64,000 bases of DNA from Acidobacteriota bacterium (GCA_008363385.1 RHKY01000013.1:1-64000); one strand, 5' to 3'. Shown: positions 25,046 through 33,299, numbered from the stretch's first letter. The notes: generated from the letters alone by a model not told the origin. Numbers and translations are program-made.

Positions 25046-25759
25046 ATGGTCGCCAAGTTTGCCCGCACCCCTGTCAAGGACGTTCCGCCGTCAGCCGTTC
25101 CTGTCGCTTTCGTTGAGTTTGGACCTCTGGTGTTGGAGGCACGTGCCGCGTACCGTGGTATCGAGAAGGGCATCTTCTCGTTTGACGAGGCACAGGCGGA
25201 TCTTGCCGCGAGACGTCTCGTCCTACCGTCACTGCGTGACGTGATGCTGCACGTCATCATTCCGGGTCTTGAGGGCACGCTCTCTCCCGTGCAGCAACAG
25301 TGCTATGAGGATCTGCTCACGGGGTACGGGGAATGGACGGACAACATCTTCTATCGGGATGGCAACGCGCTCTATATTGGGACGGGAGTTCGTGGGCTCA
25401 TCTGGAATGGGACACGCTACGACGCGACGACCGCCGAGGTGAGATCGTTCTCCGTCGCGTACGACATCACCCGCCTCATCTCCCAAGATCTTGTCCCCCT
25501 CGAACTCGTCGCCAAACACGCCCCAGCGCTCGTCATGGCAACGTATGGGAGGCCATACAACCGCCTGCCCCGGCGACTCCAGAAGGAGGAAGGGCTCATC
25601 CTTCCCGCCGACGGCGCCATCCGTCCCGTGGGCCTTGCCGATCAGCGTCCCCTCGTGGGCTGTGGATGGGATCACTCCGCATTCCGCGGCGCACGATGCG
25701 CTAAGAGCGTTTCAGTCCACGCCCCGGCGCAGACCTCGAGCAGGTCTCCGCTACCATAA
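25046..25759 (+). CDS. Hypothetical protein
   Basis: A 237-residue protein without a recognised family. It has mixed alpha/beta character: FVEFGPLVLEARAAYRGIEKG, a helical middle, and GNALYIGTGVRGLIWNG. The last 40 residues look poorly structured and may be read past the natural core. There is no signal peptide or membrane helix. The ATG at 25046 was chosen because the sequence becomes protein-like there; no ribosome binding site is seen. The next gene starts 43 bp downstream. Confidence 0.5.
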   Translation: MVAKFARTPVKDVPPSAVPVAFVEFGPLVLEARAAYRGIEKGIFSFDEAQADLAARRLVLPSLRDVMLHVIIPGLEGTLSPVQQQCYEDLLTGYGEWTDNIFYRDGNALYIGTGVRGLIWNGTRYDATTAEVRSFSVAYDITRLISQDLVPLELVAKHAPALVMATYGRPYNRLPRRLQKEEGLILPADGAIRPVGLADQRPLVGCGWDHSAFRGARCAKSVSVHAPAQTSSRSPLP

Positions 25760-25802
25760 GCGGTCGGAGCGCCAACTGCGCCTCGAGAAGGGAGCGGCCA
25801 TC

Positions 25803-26237
25803 ATGGGAGGACGAGGAAGCGGGCGGAAACCTCCGACGAGCCGGCTCGAGGCCTCTCAGTGCACGGTGATACACGTTGACGCGTTTCGCACGGACGCCAA
25901 GCGCCGGGGAGACCTCCATGCCATCCCGAACAATCGCCTCCACAACTATCGCGGATTCGTCTCGTACCGGGACAATGTGAACCCGAAGCGGAAGATCGTC
26001 GGCTCCTCCATCGCGGTCGGCCCGACCAGACAAGAGATCTTCCTGGAGAACACACGCCCTGGAGCGCGCGGCAGCCGTTGGTACTTTCGATGCCGCGTCC
26101 GTGAAGGCAGCAGCTTCTGCAACCGGAGAGCCGACGCGCTCTACCTCCCACCGGGAGGGGACGAGTACGCCTGCCGCGTATGCCACGGGCTCACGTACAC
26201 CCGGCGGCCGAGAACTCCTCGAAGACCGGACAGATAG
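25803..26237 (+). CDS. Small GSGRK-type protein with C-terminal Cys motif
   Basis: A 144-residue protein beginning MGGRGSGRKPP, the start of an uncharacterised family known in bacterial accessory regions. The end carries WYFRCRVREGSSFCNRRADALYL and YACRVCHGLTYTRR, a Cys pattern suggesting a zinc ribbon. Family members often occur near mobile genes; their function is unknown. The start follows GGGAG with a spacing of about eight. The normal family is somewhat longer in the middle, so this copy may be a compact version. Confidence 0.6.
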   Translation: MGGRGSGRKPPTSRLEASQCTVIHVDAFRTDAKRRGDLHAIPNNRLHNYRGFVSYRDNVNPKRKIVGSSIAVGPTRQEIFLENTRPGARGSRWYFRCRVREGSSFCNRRADALYLPPGGDEYACRVCHGLTYTRRPRTPRRPDR

Positions 26238-26846
26238 CGCCGCTCCCGAAACCCGACGCCGACCACCAGGAAAAGCCGCCCGTACACGACCGAACCACGC
26301 CCACGGGCGCGGGAAGGACTCGCTGGATTTTCTGCTAAAGAAGATCACGTCGGTAACCCGAGACCCTCGTAAGCCACTGCCACGTGAGCACTTCCAGGAT
26401 CCTTAGCCCGCCAGTACCCACTCTAGGCCATATCGCCTTCTCTCCGAGGACCGGCTTCAATGGCCGTGGGAGAGAAGACGATGGACGCGACAAGCAACAC
26501 GGCCCGGAGCGAGCGAACGACGTCACTGCCCCGGCACGCCTCCGCCGCAGGGCGTCGCACGAACCGTCCCGGTCGCGACCGTCGAGATCCCCAGAGGCCC
26601 ACCATGGATACCGGTCTCCCCGCGCGCACCGGCGCCCTCACCTTCCATCGACACAACCTGCATAGCCAGACGCCATCGCCGCATCGGACCCTCAGCCACA
26701 CCCATCTCGCTCGCCTGACCGCACCCTCGCTCCGCTCCAGGAGGCGGCGTCACGAAAGGAGGATGCACCCCTACTAGCCTCGCCGCTTCAGGCTCCGTTT
26801 CCACCTTTCTGACGACGCTGTTCTCGTTTCGTACGGAGTGATCGAT
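26238..26846. other. Region of about 600 bp with no confident gene, upstream of the transfer-like operon
   Basis: A plus-strand frame (26460-26777) and a minus-strand frame (26423-26701) cross it. Both are low-complexity and Arg/Thr-rich without good support, so I did not call them. The promoter of the operon starting at 26847 should lie here. Confidence 0.4.
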
Positions 26847-27596
26847 ATGCGCCTGCGTTTCGTGTGCCTCCTCTTCCTCACCTTCGCCCTGACGGGGTGC
26901 GAGGACGCCCGGGGTTTCTTCACGGGCACTCCTTCTCCGGCTCCGCTTGCTGTTGACGTTCTTGTGGATGCCAGTGCGGATGGTAGTGGGTCGCCTGCTA
27001 CTGCGTCGCGTGTTGTTGTGCTCGTGGCGCGTGCTGTCGCTGGTCGTCCTGGGTCTCTTGTTCGGGTGTGGGTGCTTGGTTCGCGGGTGTCCAGTACTCG
27101 CCTGCTCGCCTCGGTGGTCGTGCCTTCGCCCTCGCGTCCGAGTAAGCGTTCTCGCGCTCTCGCGTCGGAGTCGTTCTTGCGGGATTCGGTTCCGGTGCTT
27201 CTTGACCCGGTCCTGCGTGCCTTGCGGGATCCCTCGCCTCGCCGGACGCCGCTCGTCCAGTCCGTTCTCCTCATGGCGCTCGCTGACACCCCGTCGGGTT
27301 CCCTGCGCCGTTTCGTTGTCGTCACGGACCTGCGCGAGTCCGAACTCTGGAATGAGTGCGACGCGCCCCCGAGCCTTCGTGTCGTCAACCGTCGCTTGCG
27401 TGCGACGGACTGCCCGACTCGGTTGTCGGGCATCAGGGTGATCTTCGCGTTCTGCGGGTTGCGCCCCCCGACGAGCCCACGGTGCAACCAGACCGTGACC
27501 GCGTACGAGAACCTCCGCGCGTTTTGGCGAACGTTCGTGGCGAGCAACGGCGGCACCACAGAGTTCTACAACGACCAGCCCACCCTTACCGACTAA
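26847..27596 (+). CDS. Lipoprotein with VWA-like domain, first gene of the HerA/membrane operon
   Basis: A 249-residue lipoprotein. The signal peptide ends in the lipobox LTGC (residues about 13-16). The mature part starts VDVLVDASADGSG, resembling the D-x-S-x-S metal site of von Willebrand A domains, and continues with alternating strands and helices (RFVVVTDLRESELWN) typical of that fold. It would sit outside the inner membrane. The ATG at 26847 follows GGAG at a spacing of eight. The next gene begins 10 bp downstream. In a DNA-transfer context, a surface lipoprotein could contact a partner or the wall; this is inference. Confidence 0.6.
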   Translation: MRLRFVCLLFLTFALTGCEDARGFFTGTPSPAPLAVDVLVDASADGSGSPATASRVVVLVARAVAGRPGSLVRVWVLGSRVSSTRLLASVVVPSPSRPSKRSRALASESFLRDSVPVLLDPVLRALRDPSPRRTPLVQSVLLMALADTPSGSLRRFVVVTDLRESELWNECDAPPSLRVVNRRLRATDCPTRLSGIRVIFAFCGLRPPTSPRCNQTVTAYENLRAFWRTFVASNGGTTEFYNDQPTLTD

Positions 27597-27606
27597 GGAG
27601 GACCGC

Positions 27607-28437
27607 ATGCGCCCTCTCCGTCTCCCCTTCTGGCTCTACTTCTGGAACTGCACGTTCTTCCGCTTCCTCCGCAACACGCTCACGCGTCGCGCGGCTCGCC
27701 TGGACGCGCGCTCGGGGCAGAGCGGTGCCGAGGAAGTCCGGAACCAGTACCTCGGCAAGCAGGTCACGCTCGACGAGGCCGGAAACGTCCTGCACCGCGA
27801 CCTCGCACGACAGGCCAGGGCGGAACAACTCCCCTCCCTCGAAGCCGAACTCGTCACTTGCAGACGACATCTCGCGCGTCGCGTGAGCGCGCGCGCCCTC
27901 GCCATCGCATTCCTGCTTCTCGTTTTGCTCGAGACCCTGGGGAACAGCATCGTGACGCGCGACCTCGGCAGCGAGGGAGTCGAGCGGTGGCTCTTCGCGC
28001 TCCTGCTGAGCCTCGCGGTCTTCCTCCTCGTGTACCTCGCCAGCCAGCAGGAAACGTCGAAGAAGAAGGTCAACGCGTGGTACATCGCGACCCTCATTGC
28101 CCTCGCCCTCATCGTCGTCGCCATCACGCTCATGCGCCTCAGCCACGGCACGGACAACCTCGCGTATGTCCTCGCCGAAGGAGCGATCTTCGCCACGTGC
28201 ACGATGGGAGCCGCGATCGGCAGCCACAAGATCTTCGCGGCATGGCACGACGTCAGCCCCTCCTGGCGAGAGACGAGCGTGGTCCGACGCGAAGTCAACC
28301 GCCTCCGAGCCGAACGCGAGCGCGCGCTCCTGCGCATCACCACTATCGAGCGCACGAGGGACTGGTGGGAGAACGAAAGCGTGATTCTCCTTGCCATCTA
28401 CCACCGCGCGTGGCGCCGCGCGGCCGTCAGGCAGTGA
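27607..28437 (+). CDS. Polytopic membrane protein of the HerA operon
   Basis: A 276-residue protein with four hydrophobic helices: LAIAFLLLVLLETLGNSIV, LFALLLSLAVFLLVYLAS, YIATLIALALIVVAITLM and, less hydrophobic, AEGAIFATCTMGAAIG. The first 95 residues and last 60 are charged and probably cytoplasmic; the tail (REVNRLRAERERALL) is a possible coiled coil. No known family. It has a strong AAGGAGG five bases before the ATG and starts 10 bp after the lipoprotein gene. It is a candidate inner-membrane channel or docking part for the ATPase encoded downstream. Confidence 0.65.
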   Translation: MRPLRLPFWLYFWNCTFFRFLRNTLTRRAARLDARSGQSGAEEVRNQYLGKQVTLDEAGNVLHRDLARQARAEQLPSLEAELVTCRRHLARRVSARALAIAFLLLVLLETLGNSIVTRDLGSEGVERWLFALLLSLAVFLLVYLASQQETSKKKVNAWYIATLIALALIVVAITLMRLSHGTDNLAYVLAEGAIFATCTMGAAIGSHKIFAAWHDVSPSWRETSVVRREVNRLRAERERALLRITTIERTRDWWENESVILLAIYHRAWRRAAVRQ

Positions 28438-28440
28438 ATC

Positions 28441-28764
28441 ATGGACCGCTTCGTGAAACTCGTCGCTCACGCCACCATCGCGGGACTGATCGTCACGCTC
28501 CTTGACTCCTTCGTGCGCGTCCCGGGCTTCCGGCTCATCCTCGATCCGCTGCGGGGCTGGCATGTGGTCCCGGCCAGCCTCGCGTTTAGCACGGCACTCC
28601 ACAAGTCCCCGACCGGAGTAGTCCTCACGATTCTGGGAAGCCTCCTGTTCGCGTGGCCGTACCACCACGAGCACGACGTCCTCAGGGTCCTTCTCCCCAT
28701 CATCATCGGACTTTTCGCGGGGAGCCTCTTCCACGTCAACCAGCGAACGGAGCGATCGTCGTGA
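28441..28764 (+). CDS. Small three-helix membrane protein of the HerA operon
   Basis: A 107-residue protein with three hydrophobic stretches (LVAHATIAGLIVTLLDSF, TGVVLTILGSLLFAW, VLLPIIIGLFAGSLF). The short loops and small size recall minor channel or pilot components but no family match is seen. It starts 3 bp after the preceding gene and its stop overlaps the next GTG by 4 nt, so it is translated as part of the operon. Confidence 0.6.
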   Translation: MDRFVKLVAHATIAGLIVTLLDSFVRVPGFRLILDPLRGWHVVPASLAFSTALHKSPTGVVLTILGSLLFAWPYHHEHDVLRVLLPIIIGLFAGSLFHVNQRTERSS

Positions 28765-29201
28765 GTACGAGGAGTCCCTACGAGGCCCTCCCAGCCATCA
28801 GCGAGAACGCACCCAACGCTGCGATCGTGACACCGCTCTTGACCGTGCAGGAGCAGGTCACGACCACGACGATCGAGAGCAAGGACGGCCCCCGATTGCT
28901 CGCCACCAGCACCCAACGCATCACGACGGACAACGCGAGCGGGAACCGGAGCATGACGACCACCTCCCACCACGTGACGAGCCTGGACGGGAAACCCCTC
29001 AACGAGCACACGCCGGGCGTGTCGTGCCCTCGGTGCCATCGCGCACCCTACACGACCGAAGGACTCATGACGTGCGTGGAGTGCGGACACCCCGCGTGCA
29101 AACGGCACTGCGCGAGAAAGCACGGTACCTCGTGGCGGTGCAAACCGTGCGCTCGACGCCACACCATCCGACGAGTCGTGTCATGGCTGTGCAGCCGGTA
29201 A
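28761..29201 (+). CDS. Zinc-ribbon protein of the HerA operon
   Basis: A 146-residue soluble protein. The first 90 residues are polar and Thr-rich, perhaps flexible. The C-terminal part has a dense Cys/His cluster: CPRCHRAPYTTEGLMTC, CGHPACKRHCARKH and CKPCARRH, fitting two zinc sites of ribbon or B-box type. It could be an adaptor between DNA or RNA and the ATPase. The GTG start overlaps the previous stop, and its end overlaps the ATPase start by 19 bp. Confidence 0.6.
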   Translation: MSTRSPYEALPAISENAPNAAIVTPLLTVQEQVTTTTIESKDGPRLLATSTQRITTDNASGNRSMTTTSHHVTSLDGKPLNEHTPGVSCPRCHRAPYTTEGLMTCVECGHPACKRHCARKHGTSWRCKPCARRHTIRRVVSWLCSR

Positions 29202-31294
29202 TTCCCGAGCGGGACTACCAAGCCACCCTGGACTTCCTACGCGAGTACGACCTCGAACGGCACATCCCCAACCTCAAGGGACTCCGGGAGACCGCGGGAC
29301 TCCCTGGCCCACAACAGGCACACGCTTGGGAAGCACTCAATAGCAGACTCGTGCCGTTTCGGGAGTACCACGAAACGAGACCCTTCAGGATCCCCCCGCG
29401 CGGCTGCCTCGGCACGAGCGCGTCCTCCTTCTTGCGCGTCATCGCAAACAACGACCCGATCCCGTGGGATGACTACCGCGCCCCCCGGCACACCATCATC
29501 CTAGGCCCGACGGGCAGCGGAAAGAGCACCCTGAACCGGCACGTCGTCACGGCCGCCAAGCGCGCCCAGAAAGTCGTGAAAGCGTGGGACCTCAAAGGAG
29601 ACCTCGCGGACTTCGCCATCAACAACGCGTTCCTCATCGTGGGACCCGAGACGGTCCTTGTTCTCCTCGCGCGCGTCTCGTACCTGTCCGCGGCCGAGCA
29701 GGCCAGCGTGACCAGCAGGTGCTTTGCCCGCTCCTTCTTCATGGCGGATCGGGCCCCCCAGGTCCTCCTCCCGTCCCTCATGGCCCTCTGGAGTGCTACC
29801 TCGACACCGAGCATCAAGGACCTCTACGAGACCGTCCTGACGAGAGCAACAGCGCGCGACACGTTCAACCAGCGGGACGCCGTCCGCCAGGTCGCCCAGC
29901 GACTCTCGCGCCTCATGGTCGCGTACCCGAGCATGAGCACGGCAACCCACGGCCTCACGCTCGAGAGCCTGAACACGATGGACGTCCACCTCGGTGGCAC
30001 CATCCACACTGACGCGACCGCCTTCCTCATGCTCCTCCAGAGCGCGCACCTCTATGCGTGGCGCCGATCCTCTGGGCGACGCGAGTGGACGACCGTGATC
30101 GTGGGCGACGAGGCGAACTACTTCGCGGGAGAAACCGGGAACACCATCGACGGCGAGAGCCTGTACCACGAGGACTTCCAGCTCTTCCGGGAGTTCGGCG
30201 TCAACATGACGCTCGCAAGCAGCTCGCGCCTCGACAGCAGCATCGTGACGAACGCCGGGACCATCATCGTCCTGGGCAGCCCGCAGGATGCGGATTACCA
30301 CGCGACCCTTCTCCGCCTCACGTCCAAGCAGCGCGACTACCTCGCCCGCATGCCCCAAGGCGAGTGCCTCGTGCGCCTCGCCGGCTACCCGGACGTGATT
30401 CATGCCGGGTTCGACCCGATAATCGCGGAAAAGTACGTGCCGCCAGCGACCTGGCATGCCGCCCAGCGACGCCACAACCCCGAACCCACTCCCGACCACA
30501 CCACGCCCCCCATCGCGACGTCCGCCGTGACGTCCCACGCGATGCCGCCGCCCACCCCAGCACTCCCGACGAGCGAGCATGGTAGGACTCTGGACAAGCC
30601 CGTGATTGCGCTCCACCACCATGAGGACGCGCTCCTGCGCGTCGTGTGCGATGGCGTCACGGCGAGCACGCCCGCGTACAAGAAGGCCGCGCTCTCCCTC
30701 GCCGACGGCGACCAGGCCGCGAAGCGCCTCGCACAGAAGGACCTCATCGTGCGCGAGCGCATCACGCTCCACGCGGGCCGGGGCGGTCACGGGGTCGGCC
30801 TCGCCCCGACACCCTCAGGACTATCGCGGGCCGGCAAGGACCGGCCCGTGAAGACTCGTGGTGGTGATTCCGTCCAACACCAGTACCTCATTCAGGAACT
30901 CCACCGGCACCTCCCCGCGAGCACGGTCGAAGCAATGGTCGGGACGAAGAGCGTCGACCTCTTGATTGCGCTCAACACCACGCGCGACGCGCCCCTCTGG
31001 GACTACGTGCGCCCGTTCCTCCCGGCGCGCATTGCGCTCAACGACGGGGACCTTGTCGCGATCGAGGTCGAGACGAGCGCGCCCGAGAAGACTGCGCCTA
31101 ACAACGCCCTCAAGAACCACGACGCCGGCATCACGCTCACGATCATCGCGGTCCTCCCGAAAACCATGGTCGCCACCAGGCGAAGCCTCAACGCGCTACC
31201 CGCTATCGTGCAGGATCACACGCTCCTCGTGAACGTCCTCGATCTCCTCAGGGCGCTCCCGTCGGGGGCGGGCGGGCGGGAGTCACCATCGTGA
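29183..31294 (+). CDS. Second HerA/FtsK-like ATPase with winged-helix-like stretch and C-terminal EVET domain
   Basis: A 703-residue ATPase. Walker A is GPTGSGKST (residues 108-116), Walker B is TTVIVGDEANYF, and MTLASSSRLDSSIVTNAG follows, all in the HerA/VirD4 motor pattern. A Pro-rich linker (about 440-480) leads to a winged-helix-like part (EDALLRVVCDGVTASTPAYKKAALSL in two pieces), then the last 150 residues with KSVDLLIAL and VAIEVETSAPEKTAPNNALK, comparable to the EVET end of the ATPase at 7780-9735. The ATG at 29183 was preferred because the upstream sequence reads the zinc-ribbon gene in another frame. Its stop overlaps the excisionase-like gene (GTGA). One polar-word copy lies inside the EVET region. 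Confidence 0.77.
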   Translation: MAVQPVIPERDYQATLDFLREYDLERHIPNLKGLRETAGLPGPQQAHAWEALNSRLVPFREYHETRPFRIPPRGCLGTSASSFLRVIANNDPIPWDDYRAPRHTIILGPTGSGKSTLNRHVVTAAKRAQKVVKAWDLKGDLADFAINNAFLIVGPETVLVLLARVSYLSAAEQASVTSRCFARSFFMADRAPQVLLPSLMALWSATSTPSIKDLYETVLTRATARDTFNQRDAVRQVAQRLSRLMVAYPSMSTATHGLTLESLNTMDVHLGGTIHTDATAFLMLLQSAHLYAWRRSSGRREWTTVIVGDEANYFAGETGNTIDGESLYHEDFQLFREFGVNMTLASSSRLDSSIVTNAGTIIVLGSPQDADYHATLLRLTSKQRDYLARMPQGECLVRLAGYPDVIHAGFDPIIAEKYVPPATWHAAQRRHNPEPTPDHTTPPIATSAVTSHAMPPPTPALPTSEHGRTLDKPVIALHHHEDALLRVVCDGVTASTPAYKKAALSLADGDQAAKRLAQKDLIVRERITLHAGRGGHGVGLAPTPSGLSRAGKDRPVKTRGGDSVQHQYLIQELHRHLPASTVEAMVGTKSVDLLIALNTTRDAPLWDYVRPFLPARIALNDGDLVAIEVETSAPEKTAPNNALKNHDAGITLTIIAVLPKTMVATRRSLNALPAIVQDHTLLVNVLDLLRALPSGAGGRESPS

Positions 31295-31623
31295 ACCCCA
31301 GGGCAGACGACACCCCAGAACGCATGCGAGCCCTCCTGTCGGGACTTGAGGAGCTCGTGCACGGCCTGCCGATGGACGTTCTGCCCGAGTTCTCGGGTCG
31401 CCTGGAGGCATTGCGCCTAACAGCCCTCCTGCGGGCCCTGCGGGCCCCCCAGGAGGCCCCGTCGAGCAACGACCGGCTCCTCTCCCCCCAGGAGGCCGCG
31501 AGCGTCCTCGGGCAGCGCTTGAGCTGGGTGTACGACCACGCCAACGAGCTTGGGCCCGTGCGCCTCCCGGGACGCAGCCTCCGCTTTAGCCAGGCCCGAC
31601 TCGCACGGCTCGGGAGGCGCTAG
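31291..31623 (+). CDS. Excisionase-like helix-turn-helix protein
   Basis: A 110-residue protein. The first half is helical and of unknown role. The second half contains LLSPQEAASVLGQRLSWVYDHANEL and VRLPGRSLRFSQARLARL, the helix-turn-helix plus wing layout of the MerR/excisionase (AlpA-like) DNA-binding family. Such proteins bend DNA at att sites and set integrase direction. The GTG start overlaps the ATPase stop by 4 nt, linking excision to the motor operon. It lies 45 bp before the integrase gene. A polar-word copy is at 31410-31421. Confidence 0.75.
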   Translation: MNPRADDTPERMRALLSGLEELVHGLPMDVLPEFSGRLEALRLTALLRALRAPQEAPSSNDRLLSPQEAASVLGQRLSWVYDHANELGPVRLPGRSLRFSQARLARLGRR

Positions 31624-31668
31624 CTTTTCACGAGACCATAACCCATTGTTGCAGTGGGAGTTACGCTC

Positions 31669-32811
31669 ATGCGTGGTGATGGCAGGATCTACCGTCGACA
31701 AGACCGGGCAGGGACTGTCCTGCCCCACTGGTACCTCGCCTGGTGGGGCTTTCGCGATGGGCGCTGGCAGGAACTCCGGGAAGCAACCACGGAGACCGAC
31801 GAGACCAAGGCCCGCAAGCTCCTCGCCAACCGCGTAAGGAGCGCAAGAAACCACCGAGACGGCATCACCGGCCCCACGCCCTCACGACGCCTCACCATCA
31901 ACGACCTCCTGGACAGCCTCCTCAAGGACGCGGAACAGCGCGAACTCAAAGGCCTCCGGGAGCTACGCTGCCACGCCAAGCCCGTCCGGGACTACTTCGG
32001 TCCCATGCGCGCAAGCACGATCACGACCGACACGATCCGGCACTACATCACCCAACGACAACGAGCCACGCGAGTCCGTAAGGGTGTCACGCTCGTCGGC
32101 CGGGCGAACGCGACGATCAACCGAGAGACCGAGATCCTCCGTCGCGCGTACCGCCTCGCCCAGCACGAGGGCAGGGTAGCCACCGTGCCCCACGTTCCAC
32201 GACTGCGTGAGGACAACGCCCGTCAGGGATTCTTCGAACCCAACGAGATCACGCGACTCCTCCCCCACCTGCAAGAACCACTCCGGGCCATGACACGACT
32301 CGCGTACCTCACGGGCTGGCGACTCGGCGAGATCCGCACCCTCCGGTGGGAGCACGTGGACCACCACGCGCACGAACTCCACCTCTCCGACACCAAGAAC
32401 GGAGACGGCAGGCGCCTCCCCCTCGACGACCACGACTGGACCCTCATCCAGGAACAATGGACCAAGCGCCAGTACACGACAGCGTACGGCACGACAGCGG
32501 TCAGCCCGTACGTCTTCCACCGCCTAGGGCAGCCGATGCGGGAGGACCTCGTCGAGCGCTGGTGGCACAAAGCCACCACCAAGGCCGGCCTACAAGGCAG
32601 GCTCTTCCACGACCTACGACGCACCGCAATCAGAGACATGATCCGCGCTGGCGTCCCCCAGAGTGTCGCCATGAGCATCAGCGGCCACCGCACCGACAGC
32701 ATGTTCCGCCGGTACGACATCGTCAGCGCCAACGACAAGACAGCCGCGCTACAACGACGACGCGAGCACGCTCACACGGGCGGCCTCGTCGCCGCGCTGC
32801 CGACAAGGTAA
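31669..32811 (+). CDS. int: Phage-type tyrosine integrase next to selC
   Basis: A 380-residue bacterial-type integrase. The N-terminal arm-binding part reads PHWYLAWWGFRDGRWQ, like many island integrases that start with a short strand-rich domain. A core-binding domain spans about 60-170. Catalytic residues: Arg in TGWRLGEIRTLRW, Lys in SDTKNGDGRRLPL, HDLRRTAIRDM (His-x-x-Arg), SGHRTDSM and the nucleophile in RRYDI. It would recombine the island with the tRNA-Sec 3' end, whose gene begins 307 bp away. The ATG at 31669 follows GGGAG; the GTG at 31654 is an alternative. It is the outermost island gene. Confidence 0.88.
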   Translation: MRGDGRIYRRQDRAGTVLPHWYLAWWGFRDGRWQELREATTETDETKARKLLANRVRSARNHRDGITGPTPSRRLTINDLLDSLLKDAEQRELKGLRELRCHAKPVRDYFGPMRASTITTDTIRHYITQRQRATRVRKGVTLVGRANATINRETEILRRAYRLAQHEGRVATVPHVPRLREDNARQGFFEPNEITRLLPHLQEPLRAMTRLAYLTGWRLGEIRTLRWEHVDHHAHELHLSDTKNGDGRRLPLDDHDWTLIQEQWTKRQYTTAYGTTAVSPYVFHRLGQPMREDLVERWWHKATTKAGLQGRLFHDLRRTAIRDMIRAGVPQSVAMSISGHRTDSMFRRYDIVSANDKTAALQRRREHAHTGGLVAALPTR

Positions 32812-33118
32812 CGCCCAGGAACCCCGACGAGTCCCGAGTCACCCGTCTCGCGGCAACAACGGTCTTCCCGCATCTCGATCGTGCTTGCTCAGGAAGACCG
32901 ATCGATCGCGGGGTGGCGCGACGCCTCCACCACGAGCGCGCATGGGCTCGCGGGGTCGCCGTACGAACGACTCCAACCACCCGATTCACGCTGACTGTGT
33001 CCGTGTCGTGTCCGAGTCCTCGCCGACAGTAGCCGCCATTCGACACCAACCCGGCGAGAGAACCGCCACGCTAAGTGCTTGATTCTCCAGGAGCGTTCAC
33101 GGTCCCGTGCAGGATAGA
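32812..33118. other. Integrase-to-tRNA interval, expected to contain the attachment site
   Basis: About 300 bp without a gene. The crossover site should lie at its right end or inside the tRNA 3' part. I see no clear inverted or direct repeats for integrase arm sites by eye. The composition shifts to the chromosomal type only after the tRNA. Confidence 0.5.
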
Positions 33119-33218
33119 TGGCGGAAGCGTGTGGGGGTCGAACCCACCCGCCGCCCCGCAGGGGGACGGGCACGCTGGTTTTGAAGACCAGGGGGGCCAC
33201 CGGGCCCCTTGCGCTTCC
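33119..33218 (-). tRNA. selC: Selenocysteine tRNA (anticodon TCA), insertion site of the island
   Basis: The minus strand folds as a bacterial tRNA-Sec. It has a 5' acceptor strand GGAAGCGC, a 6-bp D stem (GGGGCC/GGCCCC), anticodon arm CTGGT-CTTCAAA-ACCAG with anticodon TCA, a long G+C-rich variable arm, T arm GTGGG-TTCGACC-CCCAC and encoded GCCA end. Seven acceptor pairs are Watson-Crick; the eighth position reads C opposite A (at 33130). The tRNA decodes UGA as selenocysteine and needs SelA/SelB, not in this window. Its 3' end faces the island. Confidence 0.93.
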
Positions 33219-33299
33219 GGGGCGATTGTAGCCGCCCGCGCTGGCGCCCCGCGCGGTCGACCCCTACCATCCGTGCTCCCCAGGACTTCGCACGCCGCC

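Larger units (their letters stand above)
8396..31421 (+). repeat. Ten dispersed copies of a polar 12-bp word, consensus ATTGCGCCTAAC, all on the plus strand
   Basis: Exact copies: 8396-8407, 8948-8959, 9451-9462, 15345-15356, 31410-31421. Near copies sharing CGCCTAAC: 11865-11876, 16536-16547, 18650-18661, 19500-19511, 31091-31102. I found no GTTAGGCG in the plus-strand text of the window and no copy right of the tRNA. Copies occur in minus-strand genes, plus-strand genes and intergenic DNA, in several reading frames, and force rare codons such as TTA, CTA and AGG in these G+C-rich genes. That pattern fits a DNA-level signal with direction rather than a protein motif. Confidence 0.8.
1..33118. 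mobile_element. Integrated accessory island at the tRNA-Sec (selC) gene; left end not seen
   Basis: Everything left of the tRNA differs in composition and content from the chromosome to its right. It contains three tyrosine recombinases, an IS21 remnant, many genes without recognisable function and defence-type genes. The phage-type integrase at 31669-32811 ends about 300 bp from the tRNA 3' end, the usual layout for tRNA-targeting elements. I could not find a second copy of the tRNA 3' end, so the left boundary is unknown and the region may be two or more nested elements. The iterated ATTGCGCCTAAC word starts only at 8.4 kb, so 1-7.7 kb may be a separate insertion. Confidence 0.75.

Noticed and set aside
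26423-26777. Overlapping open frames on both strands upstream of the lipoprotein gene
   Set aside because: Low-complexity Arg/Thr/His-rich translations, no family resemblance, weak start signals.
8396-31421. GCCTAAC words as integron attC sites
   Set aside because: The word fits the RYYYAAC half of an attC core, but no matching GTTRRRY partner was seen downstream, copies lie inside conserved coding regions, and no IntI-type integrase is present.
1-33118. Interpretation of the left half as an archaeal chromosome
   Set aside because: The archaeal-like integrase and TATA-like sites coexist with bacterial ribosome binding sites, a TTGACA promoter, a GSGRK-family protein, a phage-type integrase and bacterial lipoproteins, and the region abuts a bacterial tRNA-Sec. 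A mosaic element fits better, though a chimeric contig cannot be excluded by sequence alone.
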